Shown: in pieces, positions 46,887 to 57,427 of the stretch
Layout of the letters: every line of letters begins with the position of its first letter
Position numbering within the stretch: the first letter of the stretch is position 1
From: Actinobacillus vicugnae
Lineage (GTDB): Bacteria; Pseudomonadota; Gammaproteobacteria; Enterobacterales; Pasteurellaceae
Direction: 5' to 3'
Length of the DNA stretch: 64,000 nucleotides
Assembly: GCF_901687125.1 (NCBI RefSeq)
Contig: NZ_CABFJY010000001.1
Location: 1-64,000, forward strand
The notes under the pieces: generated by a model
What the model was told of the DNA's origin: nothing
What the model saw: only the letters and a program-made list of their open reading frames with translations
Database searches by the model: none
Made by a program: the position numbers and the translations under genes

Positions 46887-47714
46887 ATGAACTTTATTCC
46901 CGAAACAACAGCACTATTTTTAGATAAAAAGAAAGAGGTTGAAGATTTTATTTCTTTTTTGAAAAAATTAGCAAGTCGTGATACAAAAATCAAATACAAG
47001 GTAGAAACTAATAGATTTGAAGATTTATTTTTTGAACCACAATCAAATACCACTTTCCCTGATAATCAAATACTACCTATAACTATTAAGGAAGATAACG
47101 TTTCTAATGAGCTAATGCATACTTTAAAATCTAGTGGTATATTATTATTGTATAGCCTGTCTGAAGCGATTGTGAGTACTTTGATGAGAGAAATCCACGA
47201 ACATTTTAAAAATAAATTAGAATCCAACCAATTAAATGTTCGCAAAATAAATGAAAAATTGATGACAAGAATTATTGAACACCATAAAAGCTCAAATAAG
47301 ATGGCTGGATATATTATTCAACACATCAATAGACCAAGAGTAAGATCTATCGAAAAAATTTTGTTCCAAGAATGGTTGGAATTTTATAGAAAAAAAGTAG
47401 AAGATGAAGATAAGTCCCCTTGGTTTTCGGGGAATGTAGATAATAGAAGTATAAAGGAATTAGGAGAAATATACGGTTTCTATCAAATTGCAGAATCAAC
47501 TATATTTACAAGACAACAATGTAATACATTAGTTAGGGTAAAAAAAGGGAGAAATCAACTAGCTCATGGTAAAAAATCTTTTATTGATTATGGCGCTGAT
47601 TTAGCAGTTGATGACCTTGAAACTTTCTCCCTAGATATTTTTACGTATTTAGAAAATCTTATGCGACTTATTAATGACTATCTAGCAAATCAAAATTATA
47701 TTAATTGCAGATGA
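46887..47714 (+). CDS. HEPN-domain protein (MAE_28990/MAE_18760-like), putative nuclease
   Basis: A 275-residue protein from ATG 46887. It carries the HEPN catalytic pattern R-x4-H as GRNQLAHG (Arg222, His227), preceded by a helical region (LLLYSLSEAIVSTLMREI). HEPN proteins are mostly metal-independent RNases in toxin and anti-phage systems; I assign the MAE_28990-like subgroup from overall shape, with moderate certainty. Partner of the DUF262 protein. Its last 19 bases overlap the convergent methyltransferase gene. A TTG start six codons earlier is possible but lies inside the DUF262 gene. Confidence 0.75.
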   Translation: MNFIPETTALFLDKKKEVEDFISFLKKLASRDTKIKYKVETNRFEDLFFEPQSNTTFPDNQILPITIKEDNVSNELMHTLKSSGILLLYSLSEAIVSTLMREIHEHFKNKLESNQLNVRKINEKLMTRIIEHHKSSNKMAGYIIQHINRPRVRSIEKILFQEWLEFYRKKVEDEDKSPWFSGNVDNRSIKELGEIYGFYQIAESTIFTRQQCNTLVRVKKGRNQLAHGKKSFIDYGADLAVDDLETFSLDIFTYLENLMRLINDYLANQNYINCR

Positions 47715-48724
47715 TTTTTCAAACTTAGCCCTATAATCTCTCCTAAGCGAACTGGTACGGCATTTCCGATCATTCTTCCTATATCTTTTGTTTGCATTTT
47801 CACATCTACTGGGTGAAATTGGTAATCATCGGGGAATGATTGGAAAATAGCAGCCTCACGTAGTGAAATCGCTCGATCTTGCTCAGGATGTCCAAAACGT
47901 CCATTACCGTATCCGTAACATTGCGTAGTCATTGTTGGACTTGGCTCATTCCAACACATTCGTCCATAGATACTTACATAAGTAGAGCCTGAATCTTTTC
48001 TATGACACGCTAAACGTAGCTCTTCTGGCCAATCTTTCCAAGAACCACCTTGTTTAGATGCTTGAATGCGCTTTAAATTTATCTCATTAAGAGATACAGC
48101 TCGATGTAATGGGTCATCTTTATGTTGTTCTCCTGCTTTAATTTTTGGCAAGTGTCCGATCACATCTTTAATATTGACCCAGTTTTCTTTATGTGTTGGT
48201 TCAATTAATTCAATTGGACCTAGACGAGAAGCAAGCAAAACGTGACGGCGACGGCGTTGTGGCACACCATAATCCGCACAACTTACTGTGTCAGCCCAAG
48301 TATGATACCCTAATTCTTCTAATTTTTTGACAAAGTCGTGATAGACTAGATGCTTAACCACGTCTGGCACATTTTCCATTGTCACTAATTCAGGTAAATT
48401 ACCTTCAATTAAACGAGCAAAAGCATATAACAGCGGCCACTTTTTATCTAGTGAAGTATCTTTTCCTTGATTGTATTTAGAAAAAGGTTGACAGGGTGCA
48501 CAACCTGCTAACAAGCGAATTGCATCATGAGAATAGCGCTGTGCAATCTCAACATTTTCAACCTGCGCAACATCTTTGTTCACAAATTCAGAATTGTTAT
48601 TAAATTCAAAAGCATAACGACACTGTTCTTCAATGTCGTATCCAGCTTTTACTTTAATTCCTGCTTTTTGTAATCCAGCAGTTAAACCACCTGCTCCACA
48701 AAATAAATCTATTGCTTCAATCAT
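47696..48724 (-). CDS. DNA (cytosine-5) methyltransferase
   Basis: A 342-residue C5 methyltransferase with all main motifs: I IDLFCGAGGLTAG (residues 5-17), IV APCQPFS with catalytic Cys78, VI MENV (116-119), VIII QRRRR (156-160), and IX/X SPTMTTQC and AIFQSFPDDYQF. The recognition domain lies between about 175 and 255; the target sequence cannot be read from it. No very-short-patch repair gene adjoins it. Convergent with the DUF262/HEPN pair, it could provide the self-protecting modification for that pair. Confidence 0.93.
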   Translation of the reverse strand: MIEAIDLFCGAGGLTAGLQKAGIKVKAGYDIEEQCRYAFEFNNNSEFVNKDVAQVENVEIAQRYSHDAIRLLAGCAPCQPFSKYNQGKDTSLDKKWPLLYAFARLIEGNLPELVTMENVPDVVKHLVYHDFVKKLEELGYHTWADTVSCADYGVPQRRRRHVLLASRLGPIELIEPTHKENWVNIKDVIGHLPKIKAGEQHKDDPLHRAVSLNEINLKRIQASKQGGSWKDWPEELRLACHRKDSGSTYVSIYGRMCWNEPSPTMTTQCYGYGNGRFGHPEQDRAISLREAAIFQSFPDDYQFHPVDVKMQTKDIGRMIGNAVPVRLGEIIGLSLKNHLQLI

Positions 48725-48885
48725 ATAATAAACTCCTACTGATTAAACATTATAATCTTTTTTATTTTTAAAATCGAGTTTTATTAAAAATAAGACAATT
48801 ACTCACTTGTTTTCAGATAAGAATTTAAAGGATACATCAAATGCTATCTGAAACGCACAGAGCTTTGTTTACAGCAAAACATTTA

Positions 48886-49457
48886 GGGGCTGTCCCAGAT
48901 AACGACTAAAAATGCCATTTAGGTTAAGATACCCAAATGAGGAAAAGTCGTCTAAGTCAGCACAAACGATTTAAACTCATTGAGCTATTCGTGGCAGGCG
49001 TAACAGCCCGAACAGGCGCTGAGTTAGTGAACGTAAACAAAGTCATAGCAGCTTACTATTTCCACCGCTTGCGTTTGCTTATTTATCAACATAGCCTTCA
49101 TCTCGAAATGTTTTAAGGCGAAATTGAAGCAGATGAGAGCTACTTTGGTGGTGTTCGCAAAGGTAAGCGTGAGCGTGGTGTAACAGGCAAAACAGCTGTA
49201 TTCGGGCTATTAAAGTGGGACGGCAAGGTTTATACCATCGTGGTGCCGAATACACAATCTGCAACGCTTTTGCCGATAATTCGGGAAAAGTGAAGCCTGA
49301 CAGCATTGTTTACACCGATTTCTACCGAAGTTATGATGTACTTGATGTGAGTGAATTTAACCATTTTCGCCTCAATCACAGTAATTTAAAATCTCAAATT
49401 TCTTTTTTAAAACAACTAGTTAAGGGCAGTTTAAGCTAGTTATCTAGGATAGCCCCT
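48886..49457 (+). mobile_element. IS1016-type element (IS1595 family), degraded
   Basis: The left end GGGGCTGTCCCAGATAAC and the right end (AGTTATCTAGGATAGCCCC) are imperfect inverted repeats of the IS1016 type. The 572 bases between hold a transposase gene with a stop, a frameshift and an internal deletion. A target duplication is not evident. Confidence 0.8.
48937..49439 (+). pseudogene. IS1016-type transposase, broken
   Basis: MRKSRLSQHKRFKLIELFVA opens a normal IS1016 transposase with ARTGAELVNVNK. A TAA at 49114-49116 follows HLEMF. The frame then resumes with GEIEADESYFGGVRKGKRER, containing the family's catalytic Asp-Glu neighbourhood. A lost G near 49289 shifts frame before VKPDSIVYTDFYRSYDVLDV. 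After HFRLNHS about fifty residues are missing and the gene ends in LKQLVKGSLS. It cannot make an active enzyme. Confidence 0.85.
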
Positions 49458-49461
49458 AAAA

Positions 49462-49500
49462 ATCTCCATTGAAGGATAAATTTCAATGGAGATCTTAATT
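49462..49500. terminator. Hairpin after the IS remnant
   Basis: ATCTCCATTGAA pairs exactly with TTCAATGGAGAT across eight bases, followed by CTTAATTTTT. It may once have ended a gene now lost. Confidence 0.6.
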
Positions 49501-49587
49501 TTTATTGCGGTTTAGGTCTTGTGCAAGTGCTACATAATACTGGATATTTGCAAAAGTGGCGGAAAATCCGACCGCTTGTAAGTAGCA

Positions 49588-49615
49588 AAAAGGGCTATCA
49601 TTTGATAGCCCTTTT
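49588..49615 (-). terminator. Terminator of fumC
   Basis: AAAAGGGCTATC pairs with GATAGCCCTTTT across four bases, with T-rich flanks in the fumC direction, 17 bases past its stop. Confidence 0.9.
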
Positions 49616-49631
49616 GTATGTTGGTTGTCGC

Positions 49632-51026
49632 TTATTTTAAGCTACCCACCATATCTTCTGGACGCACCCATTCATCGAATTGTTCAGCGGTTACTAAGCC
49701 TAAGTTAATTGCTTCTTCTTTTAAGGTTGTCCCGTTTTTGTGAGCAGTTTTCGCAATTTTCGCCGCATTTTCGTAACCAATATGCGTATTTAATGCGGTG
49801 ACTAACATTAATGATTGCTCAAGTTGCTGTTTAATACGTGGGAAGTTTGGTTCAATGCCTGTTGCACAGTGTTCATCGAATGACACACAAACATCACCTA
49901 AAAGCTGTGCAGATTGTAAGAAGTTTGCTGCCATTACAGGTTTGAATACGTTTAATTGGAAATGACCTTGCGTACCTGCAAATGAAATTGTTGTGTCATT
50001 ACCTAATACTTGCGCCGCTACCATCGTCATTGCTTCGCACTGGGTCGGATTTACTTTACCTGGCATGATTGATGAGCCTGGTTCGTTTTCTGGAATTAAG
50101 ATTTCACCGATACCAGAACGAGGGCCTGAAGCTAGTAAGCGAATGTCGTTAGCAATTTTATAAAGCGACACAGCAATTTGTTTTAATGCACCGTGAGTTT
50201 CTACGATAGCATCGTGGGTTGCAAGTGCTTCAAATTTATTTTGTGCAGTTACAAACGGTAAACCTGTAAATTTAGCAATATAGTCTGCCACCAATACATC
50301 ATAGCCTTTCGGTGTATTTAAACCTGTCCCCACCGCTGTACCACCTAATGCGAGTTCAGATAAGTGTGGAAGGGTGTTTTCAAGCGCTTTAATACCAAAT
50401 GCTAATTGCGCTGCGTAAGCAGAGAATTCTTGGCCTAATGTTAATGGCGTTGCATCCATTAAGTGCGTACGGCCGATTTTTACCACATCTTTAAATGCTT
50501 CAGCTTTTTCGGCGAAGGTTTTTTGTAAGCGTTTTACACAAGGTAAAGTATGTTCTACCACTTTTTTGTAAGCTGCAATATGCATTGCTGTTGGGTAGGT
50601 ATCGTTTGAAGATTGTGATTTATTTACATCATCATTTGGGTGAATAACGGATTTTTCACCTAATGTACCGCCATTAATGACGTGCGCACGGTTAGCAATC
50701 ACTTCATTGAGGTTCATATTTGATTGTGTGCCTGAACCCGTTTGCCAAATTACTAATGGAAACTCGCCATCAAGTTTATGCGCTAAAATTTCATCACAAG
50801 CGGTCGCAATTAAGTCACGTTTTGCAGCAGGAAGCACACCTAAATCTGTATTGGCAAACGCCGCTGCTTTTTTCAAGTAAGCAAATGCTTCGATGATTTC
50901 AGCAGGCATTGAAGCTTCTGGACCAATTTTGAAGTTGTTACGAGAACGTTCGGTTTGTGCTGCCCAATAACGATTAGCAGGTACTTGAACTTCGCCCATT
51001 GTATCTTTTTCAATACGATATTCCAT
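49632..51026 (-). CDS. fumC: Class II fumarate hydratase
   Basis: A 464-residue cytoplasmic fumarase (fumarate to malate), oxygen-stable and free of iron-sulfur. It has the superfamily signature [15 protein letters not shown], the active-site [13 protein letters not shown] and [20 protein letters not shown], and the catalytic histidine in [29 protein letters not shown] ribosome site lies before the ATG. In this respiratory setting it can supply fumarate for FrdABCD by running backwards from malate. Confidence 0.97.
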   Translation of the reverse strand: MEYRIEKDTMGEVQVPANRYWAAQTERSRNNFKIGPEASMPAEIIEAFAYLKKAAAFANTDLGVLPAAKRDLIATACDEILAHKLDGEFPLVIWQTGSGTQSNMNLNEVIANRAHVINGGTLGEKSVIHPNDDVNKSQSSNDTYPTAMHIAAYKKVVEHTLPCVKRLQKTFAEKAEAFKDVVKIGRTHLMDATPLTLGQEFSAYAAQLAFGIKALENTLPHLSELALGGTAVGTGLNTPKGYDVLVADYIAKFTGLPFVTAQNKFEALATHDAIVETHGALKQIAVSLYKIANDIRLLASGPRSGIGEILIPENEPGSSIMPGKVNPTQCEAMTMVAAQVLGNDTTISFAGTQGHFQLNVFKPVMAANFLQSAQLLGDVCVSFDEHCATGIEPNFPRIKQQLEQSLMLVTALNTHIGYENAAKIAKTAHKNGTTLKEEAINLGLVTAEQFDEWVRPEDMVGSLK

Positions 51027-51198
51027 TTGTGTTCTCCTGTGGATAATATAAATGTTGAATTGGGGTATCTAATAATTTCTAGGTAGGATAGTAGCACTGG
51101 CAAACCAAGAAAGAAACCGACTAAAAACATTCCATTCCGCTTTTTTTATGATTTTGTGATATGGATCAGAATTTATCAGCTCAATTACTTTTGTGCAT

Positions 51199-51231
51199 AA
51201 AAAAATAGCCATAGTGAATAACTATGGCTAT
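51199..51231 (-). terminator. Terminator of trkA
   Basis: ATAGCCATAG pairs exactly with CTATGGCTAT; on the minus strand a run of seven T follows. It closes the selA-selB-rsmB-trkA run. Confidence 0.92.
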
Positions 51232-51237
51232 CGTGAT

Positions 51238-52614
51238 TTATAAGAAAAAAGTGCTGAGTTGGAACAATTTTTCAATTTCGCTCACTTGTTTTTTGTCGTT
51301 TACAAAAACAATCACTCTATCATTTTCTTCAATTTGGGTGGATTTGTGCGCAATAATTACTTCTTCGTTACGCACAATTGCCCCGACAATCGCCCCTTGT
51401 GGCAATTTTAGCTCGCGCACGCTTCGACCAACCACTTTAGAGGATTCAATATCTCCGTGTGCAATCGCTTCGATACATTCCGCTTGCCCTTGTTTGAGTG
51501 AGGCAACTTGTACAATATCGCCTTTGCGCACATGGCTAGAAAGGGCTGAAATGGTGGCTTGTTTTGGTGAAAGTGCAATATCAATCGTACCGCCCTGAAT
51601 TAAGTGGAGGTAAGCCATTTTCTGCACTAACACAATCGCTTTTTTCGCACCTAAACGTTTTGCTAATAATGCCGACATAATATTTGCTTCATCATCGCTG
51701 GTAAGCGCTAAAAACAGATCAATATTTTCGATATGTTCTTCAAATAACAGCTCCTGATCGGAAGCATCACCGCACAACACGAGTGCTTTTTCTAATTTTT
51801 GGGCGAGTTTTTCCGCTTTGTGTGGATCTCGCTCAATCATTTTTACGCTACATTGTTCTTCAAGATCTTTCGCCAAACCAGTACCGATACTGCCTCCGCC
51901 AACAATCATCACTCGTTTATGTGGCCGTTCTAAACGCTGTAGCTCACTCATCACTGCTTTAATATTGTGCGTGGCACAAATAAAGAATACTTCGTCACCT
52001 GCTTCAATAATGGTCGATCCTTGCGGAATAATTGCGCGCTCTTGGCGGAAGATTGAGACGATACGAGTTTCAATATAGGGCAGGTGATCACGTAGTGCTG
52101 AAATAGGATAGCCAACTAACGGACCGCCATAATAGGCTTTTACGCTCACTAAACTCACTAATTCATTTGCAAAATGCGCTACTTGTAATGCCCCTGGGTA
52201 ATTAATCAAGCGCAAGATTTCTTTTTTAACCAAGACTTCTGGCGCAATAATATGATCGATAGGTAACGCACCATCGTTAAACAATTTTTCTTTCTCACGC
52301 ACATAGTCTGAATTACGAATACGAGCAATTTTGGTCGGAATATGAAACAACGTATGCGCAATTTGGCAAGCGATCATATTGGTTTCATCGCTTTCCGTTA
52401 CTGCAACAATCAAATCTGCATCGCTTGCACCTGCATCACGCAATATTTGTGGTGAAGCGCTGTTACCTTTTAAAACTTGTAAATCGTGCTTATCTTGTAG
52501 CGTGTTTAAACGACCCTGATCATCGTCAATCAGGGTAATATCGTTATCTTCACTCACCAAATTTTCTGCGAGAGTAGAGCCGACTTGCCCAGCCCCTAAA
52601 ATAATTATTTTCAT
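51238..52614 (-). CDS. trkA: Trk potassium uptake regulatory protein TrkA
   Basis: A 458-residue peripheral membrane protein that gates the TrkH/TrkG potassium channel by binding NAD(H). It has two RCK halves: the first NAD loop is [17 protein letters not shown], the second [17 protein letters not shown], each followed by a TrkA-C domain (for example [20 protein letters not shown]). It overlaps the end of rsmB by four bases (ATGA), the common gamma-proteobacterial arrangement. Confidence 0.96.
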   Translation of the reverse strand: MKIIILGAGQVGSTLAENLVSEDNDITLIDDDQGRLNTLQDKHDLQVLKGNSASPQILRDAGASDADLIVAVTESDETNMIACQIAHTLFHIPTKIARIRNSDYVREKEKLFNDGALPIDHIIAPEVLVKKEILRLINYPGALQVAHFANELVSLVSVKAYYGGPLVGYPISALRDHLPYIETRIVSIFRQERAIIPQGSTIIEAGDEVFFICATHNIKAVMSELQRLERPHKRVMIVGGGSIGTGLAKDLEEQCSVKMIERDPHKAEKLAQKLEKALVLCGDASDQELLFEEHIENIDLFLALTSDDEANIMSALLAKRLGAKKAIVLVQKMAYLHLIQGGTIDIALSPKQATISALSSHVRKGDIVQVASLKQGQAECIEAIAHGDIESSKVVGRSVRELKLPQGAIVGAIVRNEEVIIAHKSTQIEENDRVIVFVNDKKQVSEIEKLFQLSTFFL

Positions 52615-53918
52615 GTCGTTTTTACCAATTTCGCATAGAAGAAGCCATCACCGCCATTTTGCTGTGGTAGAAATTGCTTCATTGCAGTTTTTTCAGTGTG
52701 AAAGTCCATTTCGAGTAATTTGGCATCGTTTTGTTGTGCAATAAACTGTTGAATTTGCTGTTCGTTTTCTTCAGGTAAAATTGAACAGGTTGCGTATAAT
52801 AAAACGCCATTTGGTTTTAAGCGACGCCATAGTGCATTAAGAATGTCGCTTTGTAGTTTTGCTAGTTCTGCAATATCTTGATCTTTGCGTAACCATTTTA
52901 TATCTGGGTGGCGACGAATCACGCCCGTTGCTGAGCAAGGTGCATCTAATAAAATGCGATCAAACATTACATCTTGGTCAAGCCATTCTTCAGGTTTAGC
53001 CGCATCGCCACAAATCACTTTCGCCGTTTGTCCTAGACGTGCTAAGTTTTCTCGCACGCGTTTTAAACGCCCTTCTTCAATATCTAACGCAATTACTTGT
53101 GCCTGCGGTGCTGTTTCTAAAATATGGGTCGTTTTACCACCAGGGGCTGCGCAAGCATCTAAAATCAGCTCGCCATTTTGAGCGTCGAGTAATTCGGCAG
53201 ACCATTGAGCATGCGCATCTTGCACAGTTGCCCAGCCTTGTTCGAAATGCATTAATTTGCTAACAGGTACAGGATTTTCTAACAAGATAGCGCATTCGGG
53301 CACACAAGCGGTCGAATTTTCTGAACTTTTGGCAACTAAATCGCCCAATAACACACGGTAGTCTTGCGCTTTAATATGTTGGCGATTTGCACGAATCCAC
53401 ATTGGTGGGCGTTGATTATTGGCTTCAATAATCTCTCGCCAATTGGGATAAACTTTTTTGATTCGATTAATAAACCAATCTGGATGCATTGTCTGCCAGT
53501 GTTTATCTACTTTCGCTAAAATATCGGCTTGCTCACGCAAGAAACGGCGTAACACGCCATTGGTTAGCGCTCTAAAACTATCTAGCTTGACTAATTTCGT
53601 GGCGTTCACCACTTCATCTACTGCGGCATGTGCAGGCACTCGCATATAGAGCAATTGATATAACCCGACTAATAGCAAACAATGTACCAAGCGGGTTTTA
53701 CCTTTCAGTGGTTTATCGACTAATAGCTTGATAATGTGTTCCAAGCGAGGCAGTACACGGCAGATACCAAATACCATTTCTTGTACTAAAGGGAGGTCTT
53801 TGGGATCAAGTTGGCTTTGTGCTTCTGGCACTAAGCTCGAGAGCGATTTCCCTTGATCTAACACCTGTAAGATAATTTGTGCGGCAACAGCACGCACGTT
53901 TTGTGTTTTGTTTTTCAT
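52611..53918 (-). CDS. rsmB: 16S rRNA (cytosine-967-C5) methyltransferase RsmB
   Basis: A 435-residue RNA m5C methyltransferase. The N-terminal NusB-like domain (about 1-140) is followed by the SAM domain with [34 protein letters not shown] (catalytic cysteine) and [15 protein letters not shown] (second cysteine). It modifies C967 of 16S rRNA. It usually follows fmt; here fmt is 26 kb away, and selB precedes it by one base. Confidence 0.95.
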   Translation of the reverse strand: MKNKTQNVRAVAAQIILQVLDQGKSLSSLVPEAQSQLDPKDLPLVQEMVFGICRVLPRLEHIIKLLVDKPLKGKTRLVHCLLLVGLYQLLYMRVPAHAAVDEVVNATKLVKLDSFRALTNGVLRRFLREQADILAKVDKHWQTMHPDWFINRIKKVYPNWREIIEANNQRPPMWIRANRQHIKAQDYRVLLGDLVAKSSENSTACVPECAILLENPVPVSKLMHFEQGWATVQDAHAQWSAELLDAQNGELILDACAAPGGKTTHILETAPQAQVIALDIEEGRLKRVRENLARLGQTAKVICGDAAKPEEWLDQDVMFDRILLDAPCSATGVIRRHPDIKWLRKDQDIAELAKLQSDILNALWRRLKPNGVLLYATCSILPEENEQQIQQFIAQQNDAKLLEMDFHTEKTAMKQFLPQQNGGDGFFYAKLVKTT

Positions 53919-53919
53919 A

Positions 53920-55770
53920 TTAAAAAATGTCGTTGTCTCTCAGTAAGTGGATATTGCCTTTACGACGTAAAAATCCAGAGCGATCAAAATATTCAATTAG
54001 TTGTACGGTAAGTTTGCGTCCGTATTGGATCTCATCTCGTAGCTGATTTACTGAGATTTCACCATGTTGCTGAATAAAATTGCGAATAAATTGTGCGAAA
54101 GTTTCAATCTGCTCAGTTAATAAGAAGCGGTCTTTAACAATCGGAATTAAATAGCCTAATTTGCCCGCTTTATACAATAAATTACGCATTTCGGTTTCAT
54201 CCATTGCCAATTGATTAGCAATATCTCTTACCCATAGTGCTTGGTTAGTTGCTTCAAAAAGCGGTCGAATTTGTTGCCAAATTTGCAATTCATGCGAGTT
54301 AAATTCAATTCGATGCTCCGCCAGATGTAACCAGCCTCGAGTTTGGGCTAATTGGTGTGTGGCCAGTAGATCATCAATCAGCATTAAGCCGAGCTTTTCA
54401 GGTAAATCAAGCAGTGCCATACGGCGTAAACGGGCTTTTGCCACACCTAACTGATCTTGGTGAAGCTCATGATATTCAGCCAATTTAGCTAATACTTTTT
54501 GTTGTGCATCGATTTTAAACGCATTGCTATAAAGCCATTCATCATTGAGTTTAAAGCCTAATTGTTCCAGCTGTGCAGGGAGTAATTGTTCATCCCACAG
54601 TAAACGGTCTCGTGCAATCGCATCACGTTGCAAATAAAGGCTAATACGTTGTGCGTAGCTTTCAGTTTGTGCCAATTGCGCCAAATAAGCTAAGCGAGCT
54701 TCACTTCGTTTATAACGTTTGGGCGAATGGATTTCTAACACCTGTGCGCCTGCCACGGTTTGGCTATCATCACCACTACGAATAATCAGTTTATCATTTA
54801 ATGCAATATGCAACGGCTCATCAAGCAATAATTCTGCAAAATATTCGGCTTTTTTGACCGCTTGTTTTGCATTTAATAAGCTCAGTTTGCCCGTAATATG
54901 CGAAGCGAAATGGTAAATATGCACGGCAGAAGTTTCTTTTAACGCTTGGGCAGCAGTCAGTTTTACGGTAATTCGATCCGTTGCAAAAGCGGGTGGTAGT
55001 TCGCTCAGCCAATGACCTCGGCGAATTTGCTCTTTTTCAATATTTGCCAAATTAAGCGCCAAACGTTGTCCTGCCATACCAATTTCTGACGGGCTATTTT
55101 GCGCATGAATGGCTTTAATGCGCACCCTTGTGCCATCAGAAAGATACAGCGAATCTCCGACGCTCACTTTACCTGCCACAGCTGTCCCTGTTACGACAAG
55201 CCCAGCACCTTTGATATGAAACACACGGTCGATCACATACCTAAATGGCGGTATGCAACTTTGCTGTTGGTTTTCGGCTATTAAGTATGCTTTTAGCTCG
55301 GCAATACCTTCCCCTGTTAGGCTAGAAGTCACAAAAAAAGGTGCATGATTCAGCGAAGGTAATTGTTGTTTAATTTGCTGAATAAGCGGGGTAATTTGCG
55401 TTGCTTCAACCCGATCTGCTTTGGTTAGCACTACTATAATTTGCTTGAAATTCAATAAGTTAAGAATTTCCAAATGCTCAATGGTTTGGGGTTTAATGCC
55501 TTCTTCGACAGAAATCACTAATAACGCATGCTGTACGCCCCCGAGTCCTGCTAACATATTCGATAAAAATTTTTGATGCCCTGGTACATCAATAAAACCA
55601 AGAATTTCATTTTGAGGTGAATCGTTGGTTATCGGCAAATAGGCGTAGCCAAGATCAATAGTTAAACCACGCTTTTTCTCTTCAGGTAAATGAGCAGTAT
55701 TAGTGCCTGTAAGCGCTTGTAACAAAGCGCTTTTGCCATGATCGACATGGCCTGCGGTGACAATAATCAT
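53920..55770 (-). CDS. selB: Selenocysteine-specific elongation factor SelB
   Basis: A 616-residue GTPase that brings Sec-tRNA to UGA codons followed by a SECIS hairpin. The GTPase G1 motif is [14 protein letters not shown], then [15 protein letters not shown] and LTKADRV. Beta-barrel domains follow, and four winged helices at the C-terminus (last about 200 residues) bind the SECIS RNA. Its start overlaps the selA stop by four bases (ATGA). Confidence 0.96.
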   Translation of the reverse strand: MIIVTAGHVDHGKSALLQALTGTNTAHLPEEKKRGLTIDLGYAYLPITNDSPQNEILGFIDVPGHQKFLSNMLAGLGGVQHALLVISVEEGIKPQTIEHLEILNLLNFKQIIVVLTKADRVEATQITPLIQQIKQQLPSLNHAPFFVTSSLTGEGIAELKAYLIAENQQQSCIPPFRYVIDRVFHIKGAGLVVTGTAVAGKVSVGDSLYLSDGTRVRIKAIHAQNSPSEIGMAGQRLALNLANIEKEQIRRGHWLSELPPAFATDRITVKLTAAQALKETSAVHIYHFASHITGKLSLLNAKQAVKKAEYFAELLLDEPLHIALNDKLIIRSGDDSQTVAGAQVLEIHSPKRYKRSEARLAYLAQLAQTESYAQRISLYLQRDAIARDRLLWDEQLLPAQLEQLGFKLNDEWLYSNAFKIDAQQKVLAKLAEYHELHQDQLGVAKARLRRMALLDLPEKLGLMLIDDLLATHQLAQTRGWLHLAEHRIEFNSHELQIWQQIRPLFEATNQALWVRDIANQLAMDETEMRNLLYKAGKLGYLIPIVKDRFLLTEQIETFAQFIRNFIQQHGEISVNQLRDEIQYGRKLTVQLIEYFDRSGFLRRKGNIHLLRDNDIF

Positions 55771-57152
55771 TCTCTCTCCAACATTGTAATGAGTAGCTCA
55801 AATTGTGCGACCGAGCGTAAATCTAACCAAAATTTTTGCTGAGCAAAGCGCCCAATAATCGGACAGCGAAAGCTTTTAAAGCGCTGTTCTAACGCTAATA
55901 AATCACTTTGTTTCTCGGCGCTGATTGTAACTGCCACCGAAGCGAGCGTTTCCATTGGAAGCGCACCACTGCCAATTTGAGCAAGGCTATCTTCAATTTG
56001 TAAACTAAATTCAGCGGTTAAATGTTTGCTGAGGGCTTGTTTTAATTGCTCAGCTTTCAGCTTTAAGACATAAAGTGGTTGAGTAAGTAAATGTAACGTC
56101 GGTAATGCCTCGGTTAATTTTTCTGGGAATAAATAGTGACGCAGTGTTGCCTCTAAAGCACTTAAAATCACTTTATCACAACGCAATACCCGTTTTAGAG
56201 GATGGGCTTGTAGCGCTTCAATCTGTGCTTTTTTGCCGACAATAATTCCAGCTTGAGGGCCACCAAGCAATTTATCGCCAGAAAACGAGACTAAATCCAC
56301 ACCTGCAGCGACTTTTTCTTGCACCATTGGCTCCGCAGGTAAATTAAGCTGCGCCATATTCGTTAAAGAGCCACTACCTAAATCGCTGATTACCGCTAAA
56401 TTAAATTCGTTACCTAGCTCCACCAATTCTTCTTCAGAGACACTGCTGGTAAAGCCTTGAATCTGATAATTGCTGGTATGCACTTTCATTAAAAAAGCGG
56501 TATTTTCATTGATAGCATTGCGATAATCTTTTAAATGAGTGCGGTTCGTAGTACCCACTTCAACTAGGGTACAACCCGCTTGTTGCATAATATCTGGAAT
56601 GCGAAAGGCGCCCCCAATTTCCACTAATTCTCCCCGAGAAACGATAACCTCTTTGCCTTGAGCGAAAGTTGCAAGCATCAATAGCACCGCGGCTGCGTTA
56701 TTGTTTACTACACAAGCGGCTTCTGCGCCCGTTAGCTGTGCAATCAAGGCAGACACCGCATTATCACGATGTGAGCGCTTGCCCTGTTCAATATCAAATT
56801 CTAATGCAACATTGTGACGCATTGCGTCTGTGGCGGCAGAAATAGCTGCTTCCGACCATAGCCCTCTCCCCAAATTGGTATGCAACACCGTGCCTGTCAG
56901 ATTGAACACTTTTTTGATTTGAGGCTGCTGTATCGCTTGTAGCTTTGCAGACAGTTTGGTAAAAAGCGCCGATTCGTGTTCAAGAAATGCAGGCAATTTT
57001 TGTGTGGTAACCATCTGTTGACGAGCTTCTTCAATTAAGTTTCTTGCCTCAGAAACAAAGGCTTGATGACCAAATTTATTAATTAAATCAATAGCTTGTT
57101 GGCTTTTTAGTAGTTTATCAATTGAGGGAATAAGTCGGAATAATGTTTGCAT
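55767..57152 (-). CDS. selA: L-seryl-tRNA(Sec) selenium transferase SelA
   Basis: A 461-residue pyridoxal-phosphate enzyme converting Ser-tRNA(Sec) to Sec-tRNA(Sec). The N-terminal [14 protein letters not shown] and [16 protein letters not shown] are typical, and the PLP lysine is in [17 protein letters not shown] place the start at ATG 57152; a frame ten codons longer adds a hydrophobic stretch (FKILLLFFI) that does not belong to the family. Divergent from selC, with 68 bases between. Confidence 0.95.
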   Translation of the reverse strand: MQTLFRLIPSIDKLLKSQQAIDLINKFGHQAFVSEARNLIEEARQQMVTTQKLPAFLEHESALFTKLSAKLQAIQQPQIKKVFNLTGTVLHTNLGRGLWSEAAISAATDAMRHNVALEFDIEQGKRSHRDNAVSALIAQLTGAEAACVVNNNAAAVLLMLATFAQGKEVIVSRGELVEIGGAFRIPDIMQQAGCTLVEVGTTNRTHLKDYRNAINENTAFLMKVHTSNYQIQGFTSSVSEEELVELGNEFNLAVISDLGSGSLTNMAQLNLPAEPMVQEKVAAGVDLVSFSGDKLLGGPQAGIIVGKKAQIEALQAHPLKRVLRCDKVILSALEATLRHYLFPEKLTEALPTLHLLTQPLYVLKLKAEQLKQALSKHLTAEFSLQIEDSLAQIGSGALPMETLASVAVTISAEKQSDLLALEQRFKSFRCPIIGRFAQQKFWLDLRSVAQFELLITMLERE

Positions 57153-57220
57153 AATAAAAAAGAGTAGGAGAATTTTGAACAATTCTAATAAATAAAGTAG
57201 AATACCGCTACTTTTTCAAC

Positions 57221-57315
57221 GGAAGTGAGTCGCCTCTGGTGAGGCGGTAGGACTTCAAATCCTATTGAGGACGCCAGCGTTCTTGGGTGGGTTCGACTCC
57301 CATTCACTTCCGCCA
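57221..57315 (+). tRNA. selC: tRNA-Sec (anticodon TCA), selC
   Basis: A 95-base RNA gene with encoded 3' CCA. The acceptor stem GGAAGTGA pairs with TCACTTCC in the long eight-bp form of tRNA-Sec. The anticodon arm is GGACTTCAAATCC with TCA (read UCA) in the loop, the variable arm is long (GAGGACGCCAGCGTTCTT), and the T arm has GGTTCGACTCC. Length and arms match E. coli selC. It lies next to selA on the opposite strand. Confidence 0.96.
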
Positions 57316-57352
57316 AATTACTTAGCATTTTACTTGGTACGAATAAAGACTG

Positions 57353-57388
57353 AACCACGGAACATAAAATATTCCGTGGTTTTTTTAT
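57353..57388. terminator. Terminator between selC and mnmE
   Basis: AACCACGGAA pairs exactly with TTCCGTGGTT, followed by a T-run on the plus strand. It serves selC and, with the uptake word at 57405-57420, possibly the convergent mnmE. Confidence 0.88.
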
Positions 57389-57427
57389 TGGTAAAATATT
57401 TGCTAAATTCGACCGCTTGTTCTGTTG

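Noticed and set aside
49215-49439. A 74-residue independent gene (VYTDFYRSYDVLDV)
   Set aside because: It is the shifted 3' part of the IS1016-type transposase, not a separate gene.
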